This document shows, in pieces, positions 34,537 to 43,099 of a stretch of DNA of 54,300 nt. The stretch covers positions 1-54,300 of the forward strand of contig CAJJPX010000006.1 of the NCBI GenBank assembly GCA_905193755.1, read 5' to 3'. The notes beneath the pieces are model-generated. The model saw only the letters and a program-made list of their open reading frames with translations. It was not told the DNA's origin and made no database searches. This DNA is from an uncultured Clostridium sp. Its GTDB lineage: Bacteria > Bacillota_I > Bacilli_A > RF39 > UBA660. Made by a program: the position numbers and the translations under genes. Numbering within the stretch: the stretch's first letter is position 1; every line of letters starts with the position of its first letter.

Positions 34537-34944
34537 ATGGAAGAAGATATAATAACAGATTATAAATTTAAAGATGTTAATATCGTAATACAACTTAACC
34601 AAAAAGAATCAGTAAAACATATAGAAAATGACTTTGAAGTAATTAAAAACATAGACTTCAACAAACTAATGATTGAAAAATTCATGCCATGGTTTAAAGG
34701 TGAAACTTACAAAGACAGAGATAATCTAAAAATAATAGAAGGATTAAAGTTATATGAAATAACATATCATTATGGTAAAATAGTTGCAGAATACTCACCT
34801 ACTGGCGAAGATGGTTTCTTTGGGCAATTCGAATTTTGCTTTGAAAGTGGAAATGAGTATACCGAAGACATGTTAGATGCAGTAGCAATGAAAGTATATA
34901 CACATGATAACGAAATTGTAAAAGTAAGTGGATATGACATTTAA
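34537..34944 (+). CDS. Unknown acidic protein, 135 residues
   Basis: Not recognised. Soluble, acidic, with beta-strand-like C-terminal half (KIVAEYSPTGEDGFFGQFEFCFESG). The last residues, DEIVKVSGYDI-like (HDNEIVKVSGYDI), are well ordered, so the end looks natural. No membrane segment. AAAGGAAAG precedes the ATG and a strong GAAA-loop terminator follows, so it is a single-gene unit. Confidence 0.72.
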   Translation: MEEDIITDYKFKDVNIVIQLNQKESVKHIENDFEVIKNIDFNKLMIEKFMPWFKGETYKDRDNLKIIEGLKLYEITYHYGKIVAEYSPTGEDGFFGQFEFCFESGNEYTEDMLDAVAMKVYTHDNEIVKVSGYDI

Positions 34945-34965
34945 AAACTCGAAAGAGTTTTTTTG
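34943..34965 (+). terminator. Terminator with GAAA tetraloop
   Basis: AAAACTC/GAGTTTT arms closed by GAAA, followed by T run. Confidence 0.85.
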
Positions 34966-34973
34966 TTTGCATT

Positions 34974-35003
34974 TTGCATTCTATTAGGTTATAAGAATAT
35001 ACT
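34974..35003 (+). promoter_or_regulatory. Candidate promoter of the collagen-like gene
   Basis: TTGCAT (34974-34979), 18-base spacer, TATACT (34998-35003). A second AT-rich -10-like TATAAT lies closer to the gene. Confidence 0.5.
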
Positions 35004-35041
35004 AACTATAATTATAAAAATATAATATTATAGGAGGTAAA

Positions 35042-35599
35042 ATGAATAATAATTGTAATTGTAATAATAAAATAAAAGTATTTCCACCATTCTTAACTTG
35101 TTATGGTGCGACTGGCCCTACTGGTCCAACAGGACCTAGTGGTGGTGCTACAGGGCCTACTGGACCACAAGGAATTCAAGGTCCTCAAGGAATACAAGGA
35201 CCTATAGGACCTACAGGGCCTACTGGACCACAAGGAATTCAAGGTCCTCAAGGAATACAAGGACCTACAGGACCTACTGGTCCAACCGGACCACAAGGAA
35301 TTCAAGGCCTTCAAGGAATACAGGGGCCTACAGGACCTACTGGTGAAGCAGGCCCTGCAGGGGAAACACCTACTCTATCTATCGGCACTGTAACTACTGG
35401 AGCTCCAGGAACTGAAGCAACAGCAACTATCACGGGGACAGCACCAAATTATGTGATTAATTTAACTATACCACAAGGGCCTACTGGACCAACTGGACTT
35501 ACTGGTGCTGCTGGTGCTACAGGAGAAACAGGACCTACGGGACCTACTGGACCTACTGGACCTACAGGACCTACAGGACCTACAGGACCTTCAGCATAA
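35042..35599 (+). CDS. Collagen-like Gly-Pro-Thr repeat protein
   Basis: 185 residues. A short N-terminus with four Cys (NNNCNCNNKIKVFPPFLTC) has no signal peptide. Two Gly-X-Y tracts follow (about 24-112 and 145-183), rich in GPT and GIQGPQ triplets, split by a 30-residue insert (TPTLSIGTVTTGAPGTEATA) that I know from other bacterial and phage collagen-like proteins. Similar Gly-Pro-Thr proteins are the BclA exosporium filaments of Bacillus and Clostridioides, O-glycosylated on Thr. AGGAGG precedes the ATG. The stop overlaps the following glycosyltransferase start (TAATG). Cell-surface or spore location is inferred. Confidence 0.92.
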   Translation: MNNNCNCNNKIKVFPPFLTCYGATGPTGPTGPSGGATGPTGPQGIQGPQGIQGPIGPTGPTGPQGIQGPQGIQGPTGPTGPTGPQGIQGLQGIQGPTGPTGEAGPAGETPTLSIGTVTTGAPGTEATATITGTAPNYVINLTIPQGPTGPTGLTGAAGATGETGPTGPTGPTGPTGPTGPTGPSA

Positions 35600-36666
35600 T
35601 GAAAAAATATAAAATATGTATTTATGCTATCTGTAAAAATGAATCAAAGTTCATTAAAAGATGGTATGAATCAATAAAAGGAGCTGACTATATATGTGTT
35701 CTAGACACAGGATCAGAAGACGATAGCTTAAAGATACTAAAAAGCTTAAATATAAAAGTTAAACAAAAATTAATAAAACCGTGGAGATTTGATGTAGCTC
35801 GTAATGAATCATTAAAACTAATACCAAAAGATGCAGATATATGTATATGTCTAGACTTAGACGAAATAATGCTACCAGGTTGGAAAGATGAATTACTTAA
35901 AATATGGAATAACGATATAACAAGAGTTAGTTATAAATATAACTGGAGTCTTGATAAAAATGATAAACCAATAATAAGTTTCTATGCTAATAAAATACAT
36001 AAAAATAATTATTATAAATGGACACATCCAGTTCATGAAATACTAATATCATTAAAAGAAGAAAAATCAGTAACTTCAAATAATATAACTATTAACCACT
36101 ACCCTGACAATACTAAATCAAGAAGTAACTATCTTCCACTTTTAGAACTTTCAGTAAAAGAAGATCCTACTGATGACAGGAATATGCACTATCTAGGAAG
36201 AGAATACATGTACTATAGAAAATGGAATAAATGTATAGACACTCTAATAAAACATTTGGCACTTCCTTCTTCTACATGGAAAGACGAAAGATGTGCATCT
36301 ATGAGATTTATAGCCACTTCTTATATTAACCTAAAAAGATATGATGAAGCACGTATGTGGCTAGATAAAGCAATGAAGGAAGCACCATACTTAAGAGACG
36401 CATTTACTGAAAGAATGATCCTAGAATACAATTTAAAAAAATATGAAGAAAGTATTAAATATGGTAAAAAAGCATTAAAAATTAAAACAAGAGTATATAC
36501 ATATATAAATTCAGAACATAGTTGGAATGAAACAATATATGACATAATGAGCATTAATTACTACATGATTGGAAATAAAAAAGAAGGCCTTAAATATCTA
36601 AACAAAGCACTCAAAATAAATCCAAATAATGAAAGAATTAAAAACAATAAAAAATATTTTATGTAA
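35599..36666 (+). CDS. Family 2 glycosyltransferase with TPR tail, coupled to the collagen-like gene
   Basis: 355 residues. N-terminal GT-A fold of family 2: ICKNESKFIKRWYES, VLDTGSEDDSLKIL (nucleotide Asp), and the DxD-type metal motif in CLDLDEIMLPGW near residues 95-105. From about 190 to the end there are helical TPR-like pairs (YMYYRKWNKCIDTL, YINLKRYDEARMWLDKAM, YYMIGNKKEGLKYLNKAL). TPR-tailed family 2 enzymes often glycosylate proteins or peptides. The start overlaps the collagen-like gene by one base and has no strong Shine-Dalgarno, so translation depends on it. Most likely it glycosylates the collagen Thr residues. Confidence 0.88.
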   Translation: MKKYKICIYAICKNESKFIKRWYESIKGADYICVLDTGSEDDSLKILKSLNIKVKQKLIKPWRFDVARNESLKLIPKDADICICLDLDEIMLPGWKDELLKIWNNDITRVSYKYNWSLDKNDKPIISFYANKIHKNNYYKWTHPVHEILISLKEEKSVTSNNITINHYPDNTKSRSNYLPLLELSVKEDPTDDRNMHYLGREYMYYRKWNKCIDTLIKHLALPSSTWKDERCASMRFIATSYINLKRYDEARMWLDKAMKEAPYLRDAFTERMILEYNLKKYEESIKYGKKALKIKTRVYTYINSEHSWNETIYDIMSINYYMIGNKKEGLKYLNKALKINPNNERIKNNKKYFM

Positions 36667-36690
36667 AAAACTCTTTATGAGTTTTTTACT
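36665..36690 (+). terminator. Terminator of the collagen/glycosyltransferase operon
   Basis: AAAACTC/GAGTTTT arms with TTTAT loop and T run. Confidence 0.8.
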
Positions 36691-36701
36691 TTGCACAATA
36701 A

Positions 36702-36710
36702 TGATATAAT
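36702..36710 (+). promoter_or_regulatory. Extended -10 promoter of the phospholipase-C-like gene
   Basis: TGATATAAT on the plus strand, 15 bases after the preceding terminator. Confidence 0.6.
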
Positions 36711-36736
36711 TATCTAAATATATAGGAGTTGATTAT

Positions 36737-37441
36737 ATGCCAAGTTGGTCAGTACATTTAGCTATTGCTAAAAAAATAAATGAAAAATTAAAACTAAATG
36801 AAGATTTATTTTTATATGGAAACTTAATACCAGATGTAGACAAAGGCACTAAAATAACAAGATATGAAGCACATTATTACAACGAAAACCTCCCTTTTCC
36901 AACTGTCCCACAAGAAAAAATGATCGATATAAATAAATTCTTGAATGTATACAAAGAAGTATTAAATAACCCATTAATACTGGGATACTACTCACACATT
37001 CTAACAGATCAATTTTATAATGAAAAAGTATATACTACTAAATGGATACAAGATGAAAATAATAATATTATTGGTATAAAATTTAATAATAAAATATTAG
37101 AAATCGACAAAGAAGATAAAAAGAAATTAAAAAGAAAATATAAACATAAAGATTTCGAATTATATGGTAAATATCTATTTAACAATGGTAATGTCTTTAT
37201 TCCCAAAAATAAAAAACTAATTAAAGAAAATGCCAAATATTTAAAAAATAACTTTCTTACTGACGAACTTATTGATTATAGATTTAATTATCTAAATAAT
37301 GATTTTACTAAATTTAATAAACTTAGTTTATATGAAAAAATATTCAAACACAAATATAGTCTTTTTACGAAAAATGAACTTGATATTATCATGAATGAAT
37401 GCATAGAGATGGTAATAACTAAAATAAAAGAAGTTATGTAA
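36737..37441 (+). CDS. Zinc-dependent phospholipase C-like protein
   Basis: 234 residues. The N-terminal half carries W4, H7, D33 (GNLIPD), H46, H87 and D91 (GYYSHILTDQFY), the ligand pattern of the bacterial zinc-dependent PLC/nuclease-like fold (zn_dep_PLPC). It has no signal peptide, so it is likely cytosolic, and the substrate may not be a phospholipid. The Lys-rich C-terminal half is helical. AGGAG lies 8 bases before the ATG. Single-gene unit. Confidence 0.78.
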   Translation: MPSWSVHLAIAKKINEKLKLNEDLFLYGNLIPDVDKGTKITRYEAHYYNENLPFPTVPQEKMIDINKFLNVYKEVLNNPLILGYYSHILTDQFYNEKVYTTKWIQDENNNIIGIKFNNKILEIDKEDKKKLKRKYKHKDFELYGKYLFNNGNVFIPKNKKLIKENAKYLKNNFLTDELIDYRFNYLNNDFTKFNKLSLYEKIFKHKYSLFTKNELDIIMNECIEMVITKIKEVM

Positions 37442-37460
37442 ATAATAACTAAATAATTTA

Positions 37461-37489
37461 TTTACTTTTCATGTTAATTTGTTTATAAT
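37461..37489 (+). promoter_or_regulatory. Promoter of the gene at 37510
   Basis: TTTACT (37461-37466), 17-base spacer, TATAAT (37484-37489). Confidence 0.6.
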
Positions 37490-37509
37490 TATTCTAGGAG
37501 ATAAGATAT

Positions 37510-38424
37510 ATGAAAAAAGGAAATAAGGGAAGATTAATATTTTGGGGAATTATATGGATAATCATTTTAGCTCTCGCAGGCGGTGGATATTATGGTTACC
37601 TATCTGGTCATGGAGTTAAAGGTGAAGTTAGACATAACTTAAAACCAATAGTTGAAAAATTTAATAATTTAAAAGGATTAGAATCATATAAAAATGCTGG
37701 TATTACAATTAGTGCTGAAATTAAAGGAACACAAATAGTAGTCACATACAAAACTACTGGTGCTACCGCAACATTTACATTTGACTATCAAACTATCTCA
37801 ACAGAAAAAGTTCTTTATATGAAATACAGTTCAGCAGATGAAGCAACAGCAAACTTAATAATTAAATCAATGATTGAATCTGTATCAATGGTAAACGGAC
37901 ATAACGAAGGTGAAGTATTTGATACATATAAATATAAATTAGAAGACTTCTACAATACATCAATTATAGATGGTGTCCAAATAAAAAGTGTAACAAATAG
38001 TAATGAAGTATATATCGATATTAATAAATCAGTTATAGATGGAATGAATGAAAAAAATAATAATTTAAATTTAATAGAGATTACTACTGAAGATTTAACA
38101 ACATTAAAAACAGATTTAGAAACAACTAATGAATTCTTAAAAGAAAAAGAAACAGTTACCCTATATATTTTAAATACACAAACAAGTTATAATATTTACA
38201 TTACTGATACTAATACTAAAGGAAATAAAAATTATGAATCAGTAACTAATGTAATAAAAGAATTAGTTGATGAAGCTACTCTTCAAAAGTTTACAACTAA
38301 TATAACAGATATAAATTCAAATAAAGAATTTGAAAATATTAAAGTTACTATTAACAAAGATATATCTACTATTGAAAAATTAACTGGTAAAACTAACGTA
38401 ACTGAAATAGTTATTACAAAATAA
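37510..38424 (+). CDS. Unknown membrane-anchored extracytoplasmic protein
   Basis: 304 residues, not recognised. A basic start and one N-terminal membrane helix (about 9-30, with GGGYYGYLSG) are followed by about 270 polar residues rich in Thr, Asn, Lys and Glu with alternating strands, no cysteine and no lipobox. The topology predicts a single-pass protein facing outward. AGGAGATAAGATAT precedes the ATG. Own promoter and palindromic terminator. The repeated VTNSNE/VTIN-like strands suggest a beta-rich domain, but no function can be assigned. Confidence 0.78.
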   Translation: MKKGNKGRLIFWGIIWIIILALAGGGYYGYLSGHGVKGEVRHNLKPIVEKFNNLKGLESYKNAGITISAEIKGTQIVVTYKTTGATATFTFDYQTISTEKVLYMKYSSADEATANLIIKSMIESVSMVNGHNEGEVFDTYKYKLEDFYNTSIIDGVQIKSVTNSNEVYIDINKSVIDGMNEKNNNLNLIEITTEDLTTLKTDLETTNEFLKEKETVTLYILNTQTSYNIYITDTNTKGNKNYESVTNVIKELVDEATLQKFTTNITDINSNKEFENIKVTINKDISTIEKLTGKTNVTEIVITK

Positions 38425-38445
38425 GACTTAAGTCTTATTTTTTTG
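38419..38445 (+). terminator. Terminator of the anchored protein gene
   Basis: Palindrome AAATAAGACTT/AAGTCTTATTT followed by seven T. Confidence 0.85.
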
Positions 38446-38450
38446 TACAT

Positions 38451-38473
38451 TAAAAAAGTTAGTGAAAACTAAT
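38451..38473 (-). terminator. Terminator of smc
   Basis: TTAGT/ACTAA arms with a TTTC loop and T run on the minus strand, overlapping the smc stop codon. Confidence 0.7.
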
Positions 38474-41399
38474 TATCAAGTTTTACACTAACTAATTTAC
38501 TAACTCCACTTTCTTGCATTGTAACACCATATAGTCTATCTAGGAATTCCATTGTTTTCTTTTTATGTGTTATTACAAGTAATTGAGTTTTATTTTTATA
38601 ATTATGTAAGTATTCACCAAATATAGTAGCATTGTTTTCATCAAGAGCACTTTCTACTTCATCTAGAATTACAAATGGTACTTTTTCAAGATTCATAATT
38701 GAGAATAATAAACTAATTGCAGTCATAGTTCTTTCCCCACCTGAAAGTAAACTAAGTGGCTTTTGATTCTTACCTGGTGGTATAGCTATAATATCAATAC
38801 CTGTTTCAAGTATATTATCTGGATCAGTTAACTCTAAATGAGCACTTCCACCCTTAAATAATGTTTTAAATACTTTACCAAACTCTACATTTATATTATT
38901 AAATGATTCTTCAAACTTGTCTTTCATCACATCATCCATATCATCAATAATACTAAGTAAGTCATTCTCACTTCTTTCTAAATCTTCTTTTTGTTTATTT
39001 AAGAAGTTAACTCTTGTAGATATTCTTTCATACTCATCTATACTTCCAAGGTTTACATCTCCTAAAGACTTAATTTTACGTCTTAGAACCGAAACTTTAC
39101 TTCTAGCAGTATCTTCATCAATCTCTAAAACATATTCTTTACTAGCTCTTTCATATCCAAGACTATAGTCTTCACTAAGTCTAGTAAGTAAACTATCTAA
39201 AGACATATCAAGTTTAGTAATCTCTAGTTCTAAACTATTTATCCCACTAGATAAACTATTATATTCTGCATTCATTTTCTTAATAGCGGTTTCTAACTCA
39301 CTTAATGTATTGTTAAGTTCTAACTTATCTTTATTATATATCTCTAAATTCTTTTCTAAGATAGTCTTTTCTTGTTCATGACTATAATAGTCTTCAATAA
39401 CTTTATTAAGTTCTTTATCTAAGTTATTCTCACTTAAATTATTTATTTCATTTAAGACCATATTATATTCATTTGTTAAATTATCAAGTTGACTAACTTT
39501 AGAATTGATGCTTTCATTATTACTAACAAGTTCTATATTTAGTTTATATATATTATCTTTTATTATATTTTGTTCTTCTTCATAAGATAATACTTTCTTT
39601 TCACTTGCCTTTATATCATTTACTAGTGCTTCCGTACTAAGTTTTAATTTTTCAAGTTCATATTTATCACTTATAAATGAATTATTTGTTTTTAAGCTAC
39701 CACCTGTCATAATACCACCAACATGAATTAATTCACCATCAAGTGATATCACTCTATATCTATGATTTATTTTCTTACTTATTTGTATAGCAGCTGTTAT
39801 ATTACTAGCAACTATTATATTGCCAAGTTGATTCATTACGATATTATAATATTTTGAGTCATAAGTAACTAAGTCACTAGCAATGCCAACAAAACCTATA
39901 ATATTTTGTACAACCCTTAAAGTCTCAGGATCTACACTCTTAGGCTTAATAACATTAAGTGGAAAGAATGTAGCTCTACCTTTATTATGACTCTTTAAGT
40001 ATTCAATTGCTTCTTTAGCACATGCTTCATCATTAACGACTATATTATTAGAAGATGCTCCAAGAGCTACTTCAAGCATAGATACATATTCATCCTTAGT
40101 ATCAACTAAATTACCAAGTATATTATGTATTCCTCTTAACGTAGGATTATCTATTATACTTCTAACACTATAAGGAATCTTATTCATACTAGCAATATTA
40201 GTTTCAAGAACATCTATTTTATTTCTAACTTCCATTAAATTCTTACGCTTTTGATTTAATTCAAAGTTATATTTTTCACGAGTAGTATTCATTATATTAA
40301 AGTCACGAGTCAAACTATCAAGTTTATCTTTAATAGACGTTTTATTATTTTTCAAGTTCTCTATTTCAACATTTATAAGAGAAATATTATTCTTAAGTTC
40401 TCCCTCTCTATCTTTAAGCTTAATAATATTATTTTTAACTGCTTCACTTGTCTTATCATATTTATTACGTTCAGTCATTAAAGTCTTTTTATTACTTAAA
40501 TCTAGTAAAGTCTCATTAATTCTAAATATTTCAGCGCTTGTTTTCTTAATCCTTTCATCAAGATTTAATATTTCTAATTTAATCTTTTCTACTTCAGTGT
40601 TATCACTAGTAGAATCACTATTTAATTTAGATAATTCTTCTTCTAGTTTTAATTTATTTTTCTTCTTTATTTCCACTTCACTACTATAAGTAGTTATATC
40701 TTTAGCAATCAAAGCAATCTCAACACTCTCAAGTTCACTAAGTGCTTCTTTATATTCACGTGCTTTTCTAGCCGCTTCTTCTAAAGGAAGTAGGTTTTCA
40801 GAGTTCTCACTTATTATTAAGTTTATTCTTTCAATATTATCATGTGTCTTAGATAATTTAGAAAGACTTTCTTCTTTTCTTTTTTTATATTTTAAGACAC
40901 CGGCTGCATCTTCAAATATAACTCTTCTCTCTTCTGGTTTTTCACTTAATATTTGATCTATTTTATTTTGTGGTACGATATTAAATGATTCTTTACTGCT
41001 TCTTGAATCCATAAATAAATTAGTTATATCTTTAAGTCTACATTTTTCAGAATTTATAAAGTATTCATTTTCTCCAGTTTTATAGACTACTCTTTTAACA
41101 GAAACCTCATTATAATCTATATTAAGAGTCTTATCACTATTATCAAATACAATCATAACAGATGCAAAGTTAGAAGCAGGTCTAGAAGAAGATCCAGAAA
41201 ACACTACATCAGCCATATTATTACTACCACGAAGAGTCTTAATGCTTTGTTCACCAAGTACCCATCTTATCGCATCAACTATATTACTCTTACCTGATCC
41301 ATTAGGTCCAACTATACCAGTAAATGATTGATCAAGTTCTATAACTGTTTTATCAGCAAAACTCTTAAATCCATGTAGTCTTATTTCTTTTATGTACAT
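38469..41399 (-). CDS. smc: Chromosome segregation protein SMC (short form)
   Basis: ATPase of the SMC-ScpAB condensin. 976 residues. Walker A GPNGSGKSN is at 31-39, the hinge (NPTLRGIHNILGNLV...NKGRATFFPLN) sits near 400-530, and the C-terminal head has LLSGGERTMTAISLLFSI, Walker B VPFVILDEVESALD and VITHKKKTME. The head and hinge are complete, but each coiled-coil arm is about 100 residues shorter than in B. subtilis SMC (about 1186 residues). Mycoplasma SMC (P115) has a similar reduced length. GGTGATATT precedes the ATG. Order rnc-smc follows Bacillus; ftsY is not downstream. Confidence 0.97.
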   Translation of the reverse strand: MYIKEIRLHGFKSFADKTVIELDQSFTGIVGPNGSGKSNIVDAIRWVLGEQSIKTLRGSNNMADVVFSGSSSRPASNFASVMIVFDNSDKTLNIDYNEVSVKRVVYKTGENEYFINSEKCRLKDITNLFMDSRSSKESFNIVPQNKIDQILSEKPEERRVIFEDAAGVLKYKKRKEESLSKLSKTHDNIERINLIISENSENLLPLEEAARKAREYKEALSELESVEIALIAKDITTYSSEVEIKKKNKLKLEEELSKLNSDSTSDNTEVEKIKLEILNLDERIKKTSAEIFRINETLLDLSNKKTLMTERNKYDKTSEAVKNNIIKLKDREGELKNNISLINVEIENLKNNKTSIKDKLDSLTRDFNIMNTTREKYNFELNQKRKNLMEVRNKIDVLETNIASMNKIPYSVRSIIDNPTLRGIHNILGNLVDTKDEYVSMLEVALGASSNNIVVNDEACAKEAIEYLKSHNKGRATFFPLNVIKPKSVDPETLRVVQNIIGFVGIASDLVTYDSKYYNIVMNQLGNIIVASNITAAIQISKKINHRYRVISLDGELIHVGGIMTGGSLKTNNSFISDKYELEKLKLSTEALVNDIKASEKKVLSYEEEQNIIKDNIYKLNIELVSNNESINSKVSQLDNLTNEYNMVLNEINNLSENNLDKELNKVIEDYYSHEQEKTILEKNLEIYNKDKLELNNTLSELETAIKKMNAEYNSLSSGINSLELEITKLDMSLDSLLTRLSEDYSLGYERASKEYVLEIDEDTARSKVSVLRRKIKSLGDVNLGSIDEYERISTRVNFLNKQKEDLERSENDLLSIIDDMDDVMKDKFEESFNNINVEFGKVFKTLFKGGSAHLELTDPDNILETGIDIIAIPPGKNQKPLSLLSGGERTMTAISLLFSIMNLEKVPFVILDEVESALDENNATIFGEYLHNYKNKTQLLVITHKKKTMEFLDRLYGVTMQESGVSKLVSVKLDN

Positions 41400-41432
41400 A
41401 ATATCACCACTTCTATTTTTAATCTCTTAACC

Positions 41433-41441
41433 ATTATATCA
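41433..41441 (-). promoter_or_regulatory. Extended -10 promoter of smc
   Basis: TGATATAAT on the minus strand, 34 bases upstream of the start and downstream of the rnc terminator. Confidence 0.6.
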
Positions 41442-41457
41442 TATATTTTTTTTATTA

Positions 41458-41490
41458 AAAAGAAAAATGGCAACTTTTTGTACCATTTTA
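41458..41490 (-). terminator. Terminator of rnc
   Basis: AAAATGG/CCATTTT arms, 12-base loop, then TTCTTTTT on the minus strand. Confidence 0.75.
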
Positions 41491-41492
41491 TC

Positions 41493-42140
41493 TTACTTTG
41501 CTCTCTTCATATATGCTTTTTTAGCAGCATCTTGTTCAGCTTCTTTTTTAGAGTTGCCTACTCCAACTCCATATACGAGTCCATCTATTATTACTTCTAC
41601 TTTGAACTCTTTATGATGAGCAGGTCCAGTTTCATCTATTAAGTTATACGTAACACTCTTCTTAACAGTTTGAACGCTCTCTTGAAGTAAACTCTTATAA
41701 TCCATTAAGAAGTCTTCATGATTTTCTATATATGGAACAATCATATCATGAAATAATTTTTTAACTGTATCAAGTCCTTGTTCTAAATATATAACAGCCA
41801 TACATGCTTCAAATACATCCGCAATTATAGTTTTATTAGCTTCGCTTATTCCATTACCTAAATATATATAATCTTTTAAATTTATTTCTTTAGAGTACTC
41901 ATATAATGCATTCTCACACACATATAAACTTCTAAGTCTACTCATTTCTCCTTCAGGATAACTAGTATTATTATATAAGTAATCACTACATACTATTTCA
42001 AGTACTGCATCACCTAAATATTCTAATCTTTCATAACATTCACAATTATGCTCATTAGAATAACTTGAATGAGTCAAAGCAACTCTTAATAACTTTTCAT
42101 CATTAATAACAATATTAAATTTTTTAAATATCTCTTTCAT
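41493..42140 (-). CDS. rnc: Ribonuclease III
   Basis: Double-strand-specific RNase that processes rRNA precursors. 215 residues. The RNase III signature ERLEYLGDAV lies at 37-46, the second acidic site at DVFEACMAVIYLEQG, and the double-stranded RNA-binding domain at the C-terminus (YKSLLQESVQ...GVGVGNSKKEAEQDAAKKA). The start is set at MKEIFKKF (42140); the longer frame upstream is the hydrophobic tail region of a leader and contains a terminator and promoter. No clear Shine-Dalgarno precedes this ATG. Confidence 0.96.
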   Translation of the reverse strand: MKEIFKKFNIVINDEKLLRVALTHSSYSNEHNCECYERLEYLGDAVLEIVCSDYLYNNTSYPEGEMSRLRSLYVCENALYEYSKEINLKDYIYLGNGISEANKTIIADVFEACMAVIYLEQGLDTVKKLFHDMIVPYIENHEDFLMDYKSLLQESVQTVKKSVTYNLIDETGPAHHKEFKVEVIIDGLVYGVGVGNSKKEAEQDAAKKAYMKRAK

Positions 42141-42155
42141 AACTATCACATAAAA

Positions 42156-42164
42156 ATTATAACA
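42156..42164 (-). promoter_or_regulatory. Extended -10 promoter of rnc
   Basis: TGTTATAAT on the minus strand. It ends 15 bases before the rnc ATG, giving a very short leader. Confidence 0.65.
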
Positions 42165-42190
42165 CAAAAAAAGAAATAAAACTATTTCTT
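42165..42190 (-). terminator. Terminator of the zinc-ribbon membrane protein gene
   Basis: AAGAAATA/TATTTCTT arms with GTTT loop and long T run on the minus strand. Confidence 0.85.
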
Positions 42191-42198
42191 TAATAATC

Positions 42199-42594
42199 TT
42201 AAATCCATCCACTAACAAATTCTTTAAATAATACATATATAATTATAAATGGTAATGTAATAAATCCATAAACTACAAGTAACTCACCACCAAGTATTCC
42301 TTTTAATAATTTACTTTGAGGAAATAATATATTACCAAACACTATTACTACGATAGCAATACTTCCATATAAGAACAATAAATCACTATTACTAAAATTC
42401 TTAATAGCAAGAGTCATAAATACAATATTAACTATGGCAATTATTATAATAAGATATGGAAAACGTCCTTTTTTACTTTCATCACTTTTAATATCTTCTT
42501 TTTTAGGAACATCTATTTTAACTGCTTCACATTTATCACATTTAGTAACTCCATTATCTAACTTTTTATGACATCTATAACATTTATAACTCAT
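42199..42594 (-). CDS. Zinc-ribbon membrane protein
   Basis: 131 residues. The N-terminal zinc ribbon has Cys pairs YKCYRCHKK and VTKCDKCEAV. A charged linker is followed by three hydrophobic segments (about 48-67, 72-92, 104-125) separated by FPQSKLLKG. Start is ATG 42594 (AGGAG at 8 bases), not the GTG at 42603, which overlaps the Shine-Dalgarno. A decayed paralogue lies immediately upstream. Function unknown; such small zinc-ribbon plus helices proteins are common in Bacillota. Confidence 0.8.
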   Translation of the reverse strand: MSYKCYRCHKKLDNGVTKCDKCEAVKIDVPKKEDIKSDESKKGRFPYLIIIIAIVNIVFMTLAIKNFSNSDLLFLYGSIAIVVIVFGNILFPQSKLLKGILGGELLVVYGFITLPFIIIYVLFKEFVSGWI

Positions 42595-42608
42595 AAAACA
42601 CACTCCTA

Positions 42609-43012
42609 TTAAAACTTTTTTATCATATACATTAAAAGCTGAATCGGTATAGTAATAATGCCAAAAAATAAATATAACTCAGTATAAAATAATACTTTTA
42701 ATATGACACTCTTAGGAAAAGCAATTTTACCTTATATTACTAAAAAGAATGCAATACCTAAATATGTAAATAATGAGCCAAGAGAAGTGTAGTTAAAAAA
42801 TCCATACACTATAACTCCGGCACTCAAAAACATTATTATAATTGAAGTTAGTATCATAACAGTTTTATTTTCACTATCATCTTCATTCTTTTTCTCTCTT
42901 GAGTCTTTATTTTTTCATCAAATTTAACAACTGGTTTTTTAGTACCACACTTTTCACAAACAAAAATATAATCTTCTAATTCTTTATTGCATGTCTTACA
43001 CCTATAACTCAT
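42609..43012 (-). pseudogene. Decayed paralogue of the zinc-ribbon membrane protein
   Basis: Begins MSYRCKTCNKELEDYIFVCEKCG behind AGGTTACT, colinear with the intact neighbour's zinc ribbon. After KTQER the frame shifts by one base in an A run (near 42887-42892). In the new frame the expected membrane segments appear (VMILTSIIIMFLSAGVIVYG, YTSLGSLFTYLGIAFFLVI), interrupted by a TAA (near 42730). They continue GKIAFPKSVILKV and end YMIKKF at 42609. One frameshift and one nonsense codon, so it is a recent pseudogene or a sequencing-error candidate. Confidence 0.8.
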
Positions 43013-43087
43013 AGTAACCTCTACTTTATGTGTATAGTATAACATACTTTTTAATGTTTTAATATTTATTTTTAATGAATAATATTA

Positions 43088-43093
43088 TATAAT
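43088..43093 (+). promoter_or_regulatory. -10 box placing the yidD start at about +1
   Basis: TATAAT ends 6 bases before the yidD ATG; no Shine-Dalgarno lies between, so a leaderless transcript is predicted. Confidence 0.5.
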
Positions 43094-43099
43094 ATTTAT

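Noticed and set aside
35093..35314. Open frame antisense to the collagen-like gene
   Set aside because: A mirror of the Gly-Pro-Thr codon repeats; no ribosome binding site and low-complexity product.
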